Below, one piece after another: positions 1 to 13,467 of a stretch of 64,000 bases of DNA. This stretch comes from Ficedula albicollis (lineage: Eukaryota > Chordata > Aves > Passeriformes > Muscicapidae): assembly GCF_000247815.1 (NCBI RefSeq), contig NC_021672.1, positions 73,923,237 to 73,987,236 of the forward strand, in the 5' to 3' direction. The stretch's first letter is position 1. Every line of letters begins with the position of its first letter. A program made the translations under genes and the position numbers. The notes beneath the pieces were generated by a model. It made no database searches and was not told the origin of the DNA. It saw only the letters and a program-made list of their open reading frames with translations.

Positions 1-58
1 GAAAGGAAAGGAAAGGAAAAAGAAAAGAGAGCAGATCAGAAAGATTGATTTATATGGC
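1..58 (+). repeat. Copy of 10167-10224, left flank of the poly-G locus
   Basis: These 58 bases, a GGAAA microsatellite plus about 38 unique bases ending TTATATGGC, are identical to 10167-10224. After base 58 the two diverge completely. The match probably continues to the left beyond the window. Confidence 0.9.
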
Positions 59-659
59 CAGGCAGCTGAGCAGATTACTAATGGGATAAAGAACCTTCCT
101 ATTATGGGTTCCTGGTCTGAAGGCAGTCCAGTGTCACAGTCCCCTGAAGCACTATTCATATTCCAAATCAGACACCAATGGGTGGATGGCCAGGTGGAAG
201 GAAGGAATTGGAAGCCTGGGATTTACAAATATGATTGCTTAAGTTAGGCTGCCAAAACAATGACCTTATTTTCAAGGCATGAATCCTCGTTCGTCCTGCT
301 GAACGGGACTCCTACCACTTCTCTGAAAACTCACTAAAATGGGTTGGATTTAAGTTACCTACTTTCAAAAGCAGCACAGTAACTTCAAGTTCTACTGTCC
401 TTTTCCATAATGAAGTGAACTGAACCCTGGATTTTTTGTAGTTTGCACTACACAGCTACCTATGCTGTAATTTACTTTCAGTTAATTAAATGGCTGGAAC
501 TTCCTAAGAACACAGTTGGGAGCCTACACACTTAAAATGATGGAAACAAGGAGAAAGGAAGACTGATTCCAACATCTGCAAATTGTTTGTGTGCATCTCC
601 ACGTGACCTGCTTGAAGCCTGAATGACATCTTCAGCATGGCAATAACTTAAATATGCAC

Positions 660-776
660 CTCCCACCAATTAGAACTTTATCAGAAGTTTATCAAAGTCA
701 CTTAGATTAAAAAAGCTCAACAGAAAATATAAAGAGAGTCTTGTTCTACATCCTGAAGGTAAAGTTTGTATAAATT
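660..776 (+). repeat. Copy of 12187-12303, right flank of the poly-G locus
   Basis: These 117 bases are identical to the sequence that starts immediately after the 1334-base G run. The match ends at the N at 777. Together with the 1-58 match it means positions 1-776 are an alternative assembly of the 10.2-12.3 kb locus. The unmatched 59-659 may be part of what the G run replaced. It contains no exon I recognise on either strand. Confidence 0.92.
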
Positions 777-777
777 N
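777..777. other. Single N, contig join
   Basis: The only ambiguous base in the window. It sits exactly where the sequence stops matching the right flank of the 10.8-12.2 kb poly-G block (660-776 equals 12187-12303), so it probably marks a join between unrelated contig ends. Confidence 0.9.
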
Positions 778-2379
778 TTTTTCACCACATCCTCTACTTC
801 TTACACAAGATGGTAAATGATGGAGGTTAAGTACAGCTCTGGGGAAGCACATCAGGCACCAAATCAAAGGAGAAATTCCAAGCAGGTGGGAAGAGAAAAG
901 GAGAATAATTAAGAATTGGAAGAGTTTGCCCATGAAGTTTTGGAGTATCCAGGCTTGGAGATTTTTAAGGCTTTCAAGACAAAATCCTGAACAAGGTGAT
1001 CTGAATTCAGTGTAGATCCAGCTTTGCAGGGAAAGAGGTTCTTCCCAACCTAAATGATTCTGTCATTAATGACTATGAGCAGCTGCCACTGCTCCTGTGC
1101 ATCCTGCACCTGTGATTAATGAGAGAATCTTTAATTCCAGCTCGAGTAATTTGTATTTCCGCAATATGCAAAAAAATAAAATAAATTAAATCTTATTTCC
1201 CACTCTCTTCCTGTGCTGCTTCATTAAGTCATAGGGTATTTTTCTTTCTTTTTTTATGAATAATTTCTTTGGTTTTCAAGGAATTTTTTGACTGTAACAG
1301 GCTGAGTATTAATTATCCTAAACTTGTTTAGACTAGGTAAGCAGTAAGCTTGAAGTAGGAGGAAGAAGTACTCCTTTTTTCCCCATCTAATGTGAAGTAT
1401 TGTTCATTTAGGCAAGAACTTTTGGCAGAGTAAGGAAAGGAAGATGGATCTCCAGAATGGAAATGAGTGGTACTAGCAAGTTTTGGACTTTTTTGCAATG
1501 AGTGACCTGAAAAAAAGTACATGTTGCAATTTTAATTCAAGATTCAAGAAGCACTGCAGTTTACATATCAAACTAGCAGAGTTGCTTGAACTGGCAAGTT
1601 CTCAGAAGGCTAAATGATTTAAACTGGTAAAACCAGTAGAAAAATGTGCAATTGAAGTGTCTTTTTGAGGGGAAAAAAAAAAGCAGCAAACAAAAAAACC
1701 AAACAGTTTTGCAAAGAAAAGGAACATTTTCAGAAAGAGCTTTTGAATCCCTGGGGGAAACCAACCAAACCAACATAAAACCAAATTTATCAGACATGTT
1801 TCTAGATTATTCACCTATTCTTTACCATTTTTGATCAATTCTTCTAAAATGGACAGAGAGGAAGCGTGTGGCAAGTGTTGGAAAATGGCTTAAAAAACAG
1901 TAGTAGAACTGGAGAAAATTCTCAAAATGCTAAAGTGTTTTTGAACAGCAGGTTATACAAACTCTCATAGAACTTCCTAATTTATGGGGATTTTGTATAT
2001 TTTTATACTATTATGTGGCTACACATGTAATAAATAATATAATATATTGCAGATATAAAATACATTCGAGTAATTATTTACCTTTTTTATGGCTAAAAGG
2101 GTGTGCATAGCAGAAACAACACCAAGTAACATTCTGGAGCCTTTTTGTGTCATAAGTGGCTACAGAGTCAACTTTTGCACCGTTGGAAATGCATCAGAAA
2201 TGTTCATCAGGAAAACGAAAAATCAAAAAAAGAATGCCATTTGTCTGTTCCTTTTCCTCCTGGGAATTTTGCTTACCTCTTCTTCACTCCAGCTGCCCAA
2301 CAAATTGCTCATTTTCTCTAAATGGGTATAGATTCCATGTCAGGTAGAATATTTAAAGCAAAATTTAAAAAAACAAAAA

Positions 2380-2681
2380 CAAGTGTGTCTTGATCTAATT
2401 CCTCTTGATGGAGCTAGTCTGCAGCAGTTGTTAGGAATTACAGAAAAAAAAAAACCCAAACCTTATTTTCTTTGCTCAAGTATGTAGCCTGCAATTCTCT
2501 AGCAAGCTACTATTAATTTTCCTTGAAAATAAAATCAAGTGTGTCTTGATCTAATTCCTCTTGATGGAGCTAGTCTGCAGCAGTTGTTAGGAATTACAGA
2601 AAAAAAAAAACCCAAACCTTATTTTCTTTGCTCAAGTATGTAGCCTGCAATTCTCTAGCAAGCTACTATTAATTTTCCTTG
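2380..2681 (+). repeat. Tandem doublet, 146-bp copies
   Basis: 2380-2525 and 2536-2681 are near-identical, starting CAAGTGTGTCTTGATC and ending TTTTCCTTG, with a 10-base AT-rich spacer. No coding potential. Confidence 0.92.
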
Positions 2682-3178
2682 CTATCTTTATTTACAGCTG
2701 GCTGTATCACTCACGACTTAATTGTGGAGATCCTCTGTGCCACAAATCAATACCCAGCCCGGGAGCAATGGCTGCTGAGTGTTCATGGCTCTGATGAATT
2801 CTTACAAAAGTAAGCACCTCATTAAGCCAGGAGCCAGGTAAACAGAGCCACGGGGACAGGAGGAGTGTCAGGCTCCAAACACTCCATGTGTAGTTTCTGA
2901 AAGTCCTGAAACAAGTGGTGCTTGTGCTCTGCAGAGAGGATGGTGTGCAAGGATTCCAATCCTCTCTTATGGGAGCTTTGAGCAGCTGTGAATTGTTTGA
3001 CTCCTCTGTCCTTGTGTTTCCCATCTGTGACACAAGGATGCTGCTGCTCCACTGTGTCACAGGGGAGTTATTGTTGCCTAGAAAGGCTGACCTGGAACAG
3101 AGACTAGGCAGAGCAAAAGGAATTAAATAGGTGTTGAAAGGATTCACTTTGGGCGCTGCAAGAGCCTGGCTGGGGTAA

Positions 3179-3298
3179 CACCCAAATGAAATCCAAGACT
3201 GATCCTGGTCATGAGTTTTTACACTTTTGTAAGTTTTGCACCCAAATTAAATCCAAGACTGATCCTGGTCATGAGTTTTTACACTTTTGTAAGTTTTG
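3179..3298 (+). repeat. Tandem doublet, 60-bp copies
   Basis: 3179-3238 and 3239-3298 abut exactly and differ at one visible base (ATGAAATCC against ATTAAATCC). The doublet is followed 40 bases later by a poly-G block. Confidence 0.93.
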
Positions 3299-3336
3299 GT
3301 CCATCTACATATTGGGGTCAATTATCCAAGCACAGC

Positions 3337-3338
<2 letters not shown>

Positions 3339-3418
<80 letters not shown>
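3339..3418. other. 80-base poly-G block, likely artefact
   Basis: A pure G run of 80 bases follows AGCCC and is followed by CCC. It begins 40 bases after a 60-bp tandem doublet (3179-3298), so two assembly scars lie side by side. A short real G tract may underlie it, but the length should not be trusted. Confidence 0.85.
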
Positions 3419-3421
<3 letters not shown>

Positions 3422-5476
3422 TTTATTTTGCCCTTGTTTCTGCTTTTTGATGAAAATGTTTGTGGTTATTATCCTGCCTTGCACCAGCCCCCCCTCTGTT
3501 ATCTACATCTTGCAAACTCCACTTTACAAAAAGCCCAGCAAACAGCTTCTGATTACTGAGTTGTTGAGATCTGAAAAGGTAAACAAGGCTCTGAAGCATC
3601 TGAGCAAATGTGGGGCTGGCACTGTTGGCACCTGAGCACTTCTGCTGATGAGAAACTCCCACAAAAGGCAATTCCTGGCTGGGAAGCTGCAGATCAGCTC
3701 CTCAGCTCAGCACTGAGGCTATCACTGCAGAGCATGTTGGGCCATCCTAAGCCTTGAATAGAAAAAGCCTCAAAAGGGGAAAGCACCAAAGAGAGGAGAA
3801 ACAGTATTATGCAGCTGCAGAGCAGGGGGTTTTTCTTCATACCCAGTCGCAGTGGTAGCAAAGCAAATGAAGTCAGCACCGTGGTGCTGAATGCAAGTTA
3901 AAAACACCTTCGACATACAAGCAGGTCTTTCTGAATGCACATAGTTTACAAGAAGGGAAATAAATGCTCTGACTCACATTAATCCAGGCAAGCTCTTGTG
4001 GTGGATGAAAGCACTGCTGGACTCAGCCAGTTGTTTTCTTGCCCTGAGGCAGCTGAAATTCAGGTGTCAGCCGAAGTGAGCAGGTTCTGTGTTGAAGCAG
4101 CCGAAGTGCAGGCATTTTCAGCTGGGCTTTGTGGACACCAGCTCTCAGCAGAAGGGTTGGCAGTGCTCTGTGGTACCACGTTAAGCTGGCACTGCAGGAA
4201 TCACAGCTCATCTGTTCGAGGTGGAAAAAGCGTTAGATAAAATATTACGTGTCTATAATTGGAAGGGAAGATATTAGAAGCAGTCATATTTACAGTAGAG
4301 TGCAAAAATTACCTGAAGTAGCCTAGAACAAGTCAGTTTGATTAATGAAAGCAGAGTAGGTGTGAAAGCAAGTGTCACACTGTAAGTTAGCTTTGCTCTG
4401 TCCCCATCTTGAGCACTTCTACCCTTACACAGGCACGCAGGACAAACGTTCACATGTTCACAGTGAGTTGCATCTGGCAACTAAAGATGCCGAGATTGCC
4501 TCTTCAACGTTTCCAAGCCCACAGTTCTCTCATTCCCGTTTTGGGGAAGCAGGAGCTGGAACAGTAAAGTGCTGTGTTAATCATCAGAACACCTGAAGCA
4601 CCAAGCAGGTCATACATAGATCTCTTACTTACAGAACAAGACCAGGGATTTTTTAAATTTATTTTTTTTCAAGATGCTCTTCTGATTTCAAAGAAATTGC
4701 TAAAAAATGGAAATAATGAACCACTGTGTTGTGGGTGAGCTCAGTGCAGTATGTGCTGAAGAGTTTTGTTTTCATTGTTGGGGAGAATGCATCAATAGCA
4801 GACTCTTTAAATTCCTGCACTTGTAGAATCTCTGCACGTCTCATTAGCAGTGAAACAAGGTCAATAATGTTCTTAGCTTTCTTACTTTGCTCTGTCACTG
4901 TCATTCAGGAAGCACTGAGCTGCATTTCTAACTTCAGCAGCTTGTAATTCTATGCTGTGCTGTTAACTTCAGCTCCCTTTCTTCTGCCTCCCCAGTGGAG
5001 CCCTGGATCTGAAATTTGAAACCCCAGACCCGAAGCATCCCTTGGGTGGTTTAACACGGCCCGAGGAGCTGCCTCAGGGTGAATTTTTTCCTGTGTGTGG
5101 GCTATCTTCAAGTGCAAATGGGTTTCCTCCCAGTGCTGCTAACAGTGATCTGATGCACTTTGTGCTCAGCTCTTCCCCGGAAAAGTGTTTGGAGTCTGTT
5201 CACGGATGAGTTCCAGCAGAAGTTCCCCAAGTTCTAAGACAGCAAAGGGAATAAATACTCTACTGCTCCTGCTGCACTGTAATCCAGAAAAAAAAAGCAA
5301 AACAACCCTAAAGTGAAGCCAAGAGGTGATTTGATGAATTGCTCTCGGAACAGAGCGCTGCAGTGAAGCAGGCAGCTTTGTCAAGGTTTGTCAAAAGCTT
5401 TCATTTACTCTTATATTGCATTGTATTAATGAGCACTTCACCCCGCCTCCTGCGGAAGCACCTGAAAGACTTGATG

Positions 5477-6454
5477 ATTTCTAGAATCCATTTAGCTTTG
5501 AATGAGATGAGGAGGAAAAACTACCTCGGTGCTAATGACCACTGCACTCCCACCAGCAGATTTCGTCATTGCAGAGATCCTTGGGCTCACATCCTGCCCG
5601 ACTCACAACTACAACAGCAGATCTCAAACACCTAAAATTTAAATATATCAGAAGAGAGCACACAGATTGCAGGTCGGTCTGTAATTAATAGAGCCATCTG
5701 TAGAATTCTGATTTGGAATCTCTTTTGTTTTCTGGTCTTTAAGTTCATTGCTCCCATTTACTGTGGGAAACCCAACCTTGCTGCAACCTGCAGGATTTTT
5801 TTTTTCATCCCATCAAACAAACCCAGATCCACCTTTAAATCTTGATCTCACACTTTCCTACCTTTCTTTAGATTTAAAATGGATACCAAAATACGATTTT
5901 AGGATGCCTTTCATGGAAAATACTATATAAAATTAAATTAAATTGCGATTAAATACCTTGTGTCAATTTCTAGAATCCATTTAGCTTTGAATGAGATGAG
6001 GAGGAAAAACTACCTCGGTGCTAATGACCACTGCACTCCCACCAGCAGATTTCGTCATTGCAGAGATCCTTGGGCTCACATCCTGCCCGACTCACAACTA
6101 CAACAGCAGATCTCAAACACCTAAAATTTAAATATATCAGAAGAGAGCACACAGATTGCAGGTCGGTCTGTAATTAATAGAGCCATCTGTAGAATTCTGA
6201 TTTGGAATCTCTTTTGTTTTCTGGTCTTTAAGTTCATTGCTCCCATTTACTGTGGGAAACCCAACCTTGCTGCAACCTGCAGGATTTTTTTTTTCATCCC
6301 ATCAAACAAACCCAGATCCACCTTTAAATCTTGATCTCACACTTTCCTACCTTTCTTTAGATTTAAAATGGATACCAAAATACGATTTTAGGATGCCTTT
6401 CATGGAAAATACTATATAAAAGTAAATTAAATTGCAATTAAATACCTTGTGTCA
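5477..6454 (+). repeat. Tandem doublet, 489-bp copies
   Basis: 5477-5965 and 5966-6454 abut without spacer and differ at only a few bases near the right end (AAATTAAATT against AAGTAAATT, GCGATT against GCAATT). The copies give identical 60-codon frames that match nothing I recognise. Confidence 0.95.
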
Positions 6455-6456
6455 AA

Positions 6457-6580
6457 TAACTCCTGGCTCTTGATGTCAGCAGCTGACCAAAACCAATCCT
6501 CCTCATGTGTCAGCAATGTAACTCCTGGCTCTTGATGTCAGCAGCTAACCAAAACCAATCCTCCTCATGTGTCAGCAATG
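6457..6580 (+). repeat. Tandem doublet, 62-bp copies
   Basis: 6457-6518 and 6519-6580 repeat TAACTCCTGGCTCTTGATG with one mismatch (CTGACC against CTAACC). The doublet begins two bases after the end of the 489-bp doublet, so two scars are adjacent. Confidence 0.92.
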
Positions 6581-7452
6581 ACTCAGTCCTTTATTTTTAG
6601 AAAAACAGTCACAGGTCATCCTGAAATGCTTAATATGTAGACATGTAAAAAAAATTTTCGCTATTTTACTGATGTGTGTACTAGCAATAGGCTGCAGTAA
6701 TGTAGATCAGCAAAGGAACATAGTACAAAAATACTTATAAGCTTTATTTCTAAACATCCTTTTATTCTAAGGTTTCAGAGTATTTCAAGTTCCATCCACA
6801 CTCTCACATGGTATAATTTGCACAGCTACCTTATTGCTTTGCAGTTCAGCCACCACAGTGAGCAGGGGAATGGAATTGAGAAAATCTAAATGCTTATCTT
6901 TTCTTCTAATATGCTTGCCTGTGACCTTATTGATGACATTTTTTTTTTTTTGTCTTACTAATTCTGTTCTCGGGGAATTGAAACCTAAATAAAAACTGGT
7001 TTTCACTCAAAGTGGAGTTTAAGCTATTAATTATAGACTGACAAAGACATAATCATGCAGATTGAAATCATAAGAAGCAAGCACCTTTGGATGAATTTGT
7101 TCTTTGTGAAAAATAAACTTAATTTTCTCTTGTCGCTGCAGATTAAATTTCTTGTTCAGAGATGCTACTAGCTGAGTTACTTAAAAAATAGTCTGATTGA
7201 AGTGCATTAAGATTTGGAGTTTATAGCACATCAGGGAACCTTGCTGTGGGCAAGCAAGCAGTGAGGGACTCCTAAGTGATGGGGAGTTTCCATTTCTGAT
7301 ATTTAGTTATTTTGTCTGATATTTAGATATTTTATCTGATATTTAGATATTTTAGAGACCACAGGAAAGCCATTACCACATTTTCTAAAGACAAAAACTG
7401 CATTTCTCTTCATGGCATTCTCATCAGAGCTGTATCCTCCATGCAATTTCAG

Positions 7453-7476
<24 letters not shown>

Positions 7477-7547
<71 letters not shown>
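7477..7547. other. 71-base poly-G block after poly-A, likely artefact
   Basis: A run of 24 A (7453-7476) passes directly into 71 G, then A-rich sequence with a second short G7 run (7573-7579). The abrupt change from one homopolymer to another resembles the 59.8 kb block and suggests dark-cycle bases at a poly-A tract. Confidence 0.85.
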
Positions 7548-7548
<1 letters not shown>

Positions 7549-10166
7549 GAAAAAAAAAAAAAAGAAAAAAAAGGGGGGGAAATGTTGAGCTAACAAGGTT
7601 GTAAAACTTTCATTTTTGTTTCCTTTACAGAGCTCAGGGTGCTGTAAGCCAGTTACTAATAATGATGTTATCCTCCAAAGGGGATATATTACTTTTATCT
7701 TAGTAGTACTGGTACAGTAGCCAATCTGCCTGGGGTACACTAAAATGTACTTTGTCAATCTGTGGCAAAGCTACACTTCTGCTTCTTGTCGTGCACTTTT
7801 CATCTAGACCAGGTTTCCACATTATTTTGTTGAGGCATTAATCCGTTTTGTCCAGTCCCTTGTGCAACAACAGCTGTCAAAACTTTTCTCTTTGGATTTG
7901 TGCAAATTAAAACCATCCATGAGGCCGACTTCTGCCTGCAGGGTTTCAGGCACCATTGCTGTGCCAATAAAGCCTCTGCTGATGGATGCTATCTGCCTGG
8001 CACAGCAGAAAATAACACAAACCACTCATGTAAAAGCAGTTATAATAACAAAATTAAGTTTCTCTTGGTGCAGCTTGTTTTGCCTGGAAGCATGGAGGAA
8101 TTCTGCTTGGAAAAGACAGTTTTTATAGATCTGTGGTTCAAAATTTTGCAACTTTGTATGGAGGTACTATCAAAGGTGATCCTTGCTTTAGGTATTTTTC
8201 TCAGATGGAAATGAGTCTGTCCCTTGTGATGTTTAATAAGTTTGTTTAAAAAACGATCCTATATATACACTTACAGCTTTTGTAGCCTCAGTGGAGAGTC
8301 TGTGTTTTACTTGGCTGCAGTGTAATGTGCATGCAGAACATTTACAAGATGCATAAATTCCCTGTAATTGTGCTGAATGGCAGTTACAGTTAAGTTTACC
8401 CATTCATTTATGCTGAAGACTTCTGCTGCCCTATGAGAGATGAGTCTCATCTAAGTCACATTTTCCATGATTTATTCATAGGTGAGCATTCTGGTTTTGG
8501 TTGGTTTTTTTATACAGTTTACATTTAAATTCTGAGTTTTTCATGTCCCTTGACAAGCCTAAAAAAAAAAAAAATCATCTTTCCTTCATGGTCTAGGGAG
8601 TTCTGAAACAACTTGCCGTGCTGTAAAATCGTACAAATCTGGAATATCCCTTTTGTGCTTCTGTGGCTGATGGCTCAACAAAGCCTCCTGAATCTGACTG
8701 AACACACACCAAAGCTGTAAGTGATGGTGCTAACTGGAATGGGACAACTCTCCAGGCCTCTGAGGGTCTCACCCCTGCACAAATGTTTCCTTCTAGCCCA
8801 GCCTCCCTTTATGAAGGAATATTGCTGGTGGTTCCCGTGCATAAAGTGCCCAGTGTGGCACTGTCTGCATTTGAGAGGAGCAAGCAATGCCCCAAAAAGC
8901 TGCCTTCAAGTTGAATATCTGCATATTTGGAAAATTGCATTTTAAGTGGCATCATGGCTTTTCCTTATTTGAAAACTGAATTTAAAGATATTTTCCTCAG
9001 CAATCATGGTGACGCCATTCAAATCAAAGTAGAAGCAGTGAGCCACCTGACTTAGAGAATCTCGTGATTCAAAGGCAACTATGAATTGCTGAGGGAAATC
9101 TTGAGACTAAAACATTTTTAGTATCTTATAAATATCTGTTTAACAGAACTTGTCTTCATTGTGCACCCACAGCCTTAAACTGTAGGCAAACATTACCAAC
9201 CAGTCTTAACATCTCTGTGTTCCAACAGTTTCCCTGACTGCAAGTATTTCCTCAGTTAAAATATACAGCTTTTTCTTTGCAGAAGGTTAGCTTAGATTAA
9301 TGGTCCTTCCCAGCCACAAAATCCATAAGGCTGTTCTCTGGTGTTGGTCTTTGCAGAAATTTTGATAGAGTTTCCTTCAAGCAGAGCTGTCTTTCTTTGC
9401 ACATGACTGAAATGTCACAGCAGGGGGGGAGAGGATGCTCTGAACTAATCAGGGATGAGCATCTGTGCACAGCTGGCATGTGTGGGTGCATCAGATCCAA
9501 GGGTTGCACCCACATTGACCAGCCCTCTGCTAGGTCTGCACACACCACTGCTCTCTCCACTGCACAGCGTTTTTTTCTCTAAGACACCCCACGTGAACGG
9601 GCAAATTTCCTTCAGGAGAAATTCCTGCAGTTATAGAACTGCAGTCTTCTGGCTTCCTCCTTTAGAGAACCAGTGAGACACCTGAGAGTGGCTATAAAAA
9701 ACACCAGCTCCTTAGGGAGTCTCTTGTGCATTGTATATATCAATATAGGATTTGCACAGCAGGATCTAGGCCTCCTATTAAAACTCCTAGAAGTAAACTC
9801 ACACAAACACTAAATCAAATTTATTTACGTGGATCAAAAGTCTCTATCACAATTCCTGTCAGTTCTGTGAAGCTACATTTGGGATTCATTTGGCCTACTA
9901 CAATTATTTTCACATCTGAACACATCATAAAATCTCTTTATAGAGATAAATTAAATAGGGAAGAGCAGAACAAAAATTATTTACTATAAATTATGAAATA
10001 AAACAAGATAGCAAAGTAATCTCAGCACAGATGAGCCACTAAAATATAATTAGTGAGACTCTGCAGAAGACTGAATACACCTGAAATAGCTTTAACATGT
10101 CTTGAATAAGATATGATCTTGGCATATTTTTGAAATCCCTGTTCAGCTCAACCAAAAAAAGAAGAG

Positions 10167-10224
10167 GAAAGGAAAGGAAAGGAAAAAGAAAAGAGAGCAG
10201 ATCAGAAAGATTGATTTATATGGC
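10167..10224 (+). repeat. Partner copy of 1-58
   Basis: Identical to the first 58 bases of the window. It includes a (GGAAA)n microsatellite preceded by AAGAGGAAAGG. The sequence after it (10225-10819, about 595 bases) is ordinary noncoding DNA that runs into the adapter. Confidence 0.9.
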
Positions 10225-10819
10225 ATCAGTCTGTGAAGAAGGTGGGCAGTTCAGTTTGCTGCCATTACCTGAACGGGCACACAGTCCAGCTGTCAGTGAC
10301 CATCACTCCTTTGCCTGCTCAGCCCTGAAAAATGGATTTGCACCATCCTCTTCCCTTGGGGCCCAATTTGTGTTTGCCAGCAATGGCCTAGAAAATTTTT
10401 GGCTGAGCAGGATGGCACAAGCTGCATAATTTGGGGCTGTTTGATAGTGGCAGGTTGCAGAGAGAGAGATTCATAAGAGAAGTAGATTGCTTAGTTATTC
10501 CTTGCCAGAAGATGAAGGGATCAACTGTTGTTGCCTAAATAAACTAATCTATCCATTCCCTGAAAAACTTACGTTTTGAGGAAGATGACTATTGGGTCAG
10601 CAGGTACAAGATGGCAAGAGGAAGGGAAAGTCCTACTGCAGAGTTCTCCTTCCTCACTCCCAGCCTGGTGCCAGCCTTTCCTGTCTTGTAGACTGCTTTA
10701 CTTCCAGAGAGAGAAGCAGCAGAGCTTGTTCAGATGGAGTGGGGACACAGAGAGCTCTGTGGTGAGCTCTGAGGTCCCACACCACAGTGGGATGGAGGAG
10801 AGGAGGGCCCTTTCCCAGA

Positions 10820-12186
<1,367 letters not shown>

Positions 12187-12303
12187 CTCCCACCAATTAG
12201 AACTTTATCAGAAGTTTATCAAAGTCACTTAGATTAAAAAAGCTCAACAGAAAATATAAAGAGAGTCTTGTTCTACATCCTGAAGGTAAAGTTTGTATAA
12301 ATT
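12187..12303 (+). repeat. Partner copy of 660-776
   Basis: Identical 117-base copy that begins at the last G of the poly-G block. It continues past 12303 into unique noncoding sequence (GGACCTGTCAGC), whereas the left copy meets an N. Confidence 0.92.
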
Positions 12304-13373
12304 GGACCTGTCAGCAGAGGCTGATCTCACCTGTCAAAGTGGCACACAGGACACAGAAACGAGTCTCAGGACAGAGATGTATTGAATGTCATAGACCAGA
12401 ATGGAGGTGCTTGAATTGCAAATGAGAAGCCAGAGTGGCCAGCAGAGAACAGCCAGAGCTGTGTAAGCCTCGTGTCTCACACCACTAATTAGACAATCAG
12501 CCTCATTTGATTACTGGCTGGTGCTCACATAAGCCCCTCAGTTTGGCCCCCTTTAGGAAAAGGGATTGCAATCCAGTTTGGGATGGAGGTGGCACAGAGT
12601 AGGCACTGAGAACCCACAGCTAATAAATAGATGCTCTAATCCCCTAGCTAGACAAAGAAAGGCTCTCTTGCCACAGCCATTGCTTGAGACGTGAGCCATG
12701 GGAATTCAGAGCACATCTAGGCATGGAATTCACTATGGAGCAGCTGACACACTCCTCCAGTGACAGATCACACCTCACACACAGCCCAGCTCACTCCTAG
12801 GGTCACCCTCAGCCAATGCCACCGGCAGGAATCCTGTGCTGCAGGAGCACTGCCAGCTTCCCCTCCTGTAGCCTGGCTCCAGGAACACTCAACATTTACC
12901 TCACTGAGTGTTACAGAGCTGAGCATCACGCCTCCAAATGCCACTGCTCCTTAAAACACAGCACTGCTCCCTCTGCTGAGCCCTCCCCTCTTCATAGGCT
13001 GGACTAGGAGGAAATGCCTGGATAATCAATCCATAGTGCCAGGCTGACATGCTGCAAAAAGTCATGCTGCTGCATGATGCCTTTTGTCTGACTGCTATCA
13101 AAATGTGGCAGCTGAGAGGATCACAATTGGTTTTCTTGGAAAAGGCCATTACCAGCCATTAAGGAGACCCAGTTTCTGTATCTGTCTCACACCTGTAATC
13201 ATACTGAGTGAGCTCTAAGGGCAAAACCAATTGTTAAATCATGACAGAACAGCACTATCATTACTTTGAGCTGAAATTAGTTATCCCAGAAAGGCTGTTT
13301 GAAGATGAATGTTTTCACAGTACTCTGCAAACGCGAGGATTTACGAGTTAGACATTCTGATAAAAATACTCAC
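12304..13373. other. Noncoding sequence between the poly-G block and the C2 exon
   Basis: About 1.07 kb of unique sequence of moderate GC. Short overlapping frames exist on both strands but have no family similarity or paired splice sites. In the gene model it is intron downstream of the 13.4 kb C2 exon. Confidence 0.6.
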
Positions 13374-13467
13374 GAGGTTCCTCCTGTGTTTCAGCATTGC
13401 TGTCAGATGGTGTTCTCACAGGATAGGGCCAGTTGTACTCCAGGCTTGTGGCCAGCTGACTGAGCAC
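13374..13467 (-). CDS. PIK3C2G: PIK3C2G exon, start of the C-terminal C2 domain, frameshifted
   Basis: Completing the Gly codon, the exon reads GAQSAGHKPGVQLALSC; after one missing base near 13415-13418 it continues in the next frame as EHHLTAMLKHRRNL. The mammalian exon has KPKVQLVISYEDVKLTILVKHMKNI-type sequence in one frame, and the two halves match it residue for residue once a single base is allowed for. The exon is 94 bases where 95 would fit its phases (in at 1, out at 0). Without the missing base, translation stops at a TGA at 13403-13405, inside the first C2 strands. The acceptor gacgttttcag and the donor CTC|gtgagt are canonical. The rest of C2 was not found to the left. Confidence 0.83.

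Larger units (their letters stand above)
778..10166. other. Noncoding sequence left of the last recognised PIK3C2G exon
   Basis: AT-rich, unremarkable DNA apart from the doublets at 2380-2681, 3179-3298, 5477-6454 and 6457-6580, the G blocks at 3339 and 7477, and a threefold ~19-bp repeat of TCTGATATTTAGATATTTT type at 7297-7353. No exon with both good splice sites and family similarity was found on either strand. The remaining C2 exon(s) of PIK3C2G belong to the left of 13374 and may lie here unrecognised. Confidence 0.6.

Noticed and set aside
5748..6419. Two identical 60-codon frames starting MLPFTVGNPTLLQP
   Set aside because: They are identical only because the 489-bp block is duplicated; no similarity or splice context.
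6785..7006. Minus-strand candidate for the next C2 exon, with acceptor ccagtttttatttag and either ENRISKTK or AELQSNKV resembling C2 strands
   Set aside because: The resemblances lie in different frames with the wrong spacing, the KTK part overlaps a 13-A tract, and the PT-x-NE motif is absent.
7900..8025. Minus-strand frame containing RGFIGTAMVP, faintly like the C2 FVGAINIRL strand
   Set aside because: Too few matches, and no in-frame equivalent of the terminal KWY-x-L segment.
9297..9440. Minus-strand frame with a strong acceptor and RPTPENSLMDF, faintly like the C2 PT-x-NE strand
   Set aside because: Only scattered identities and the wrong phase for the preceding exon.
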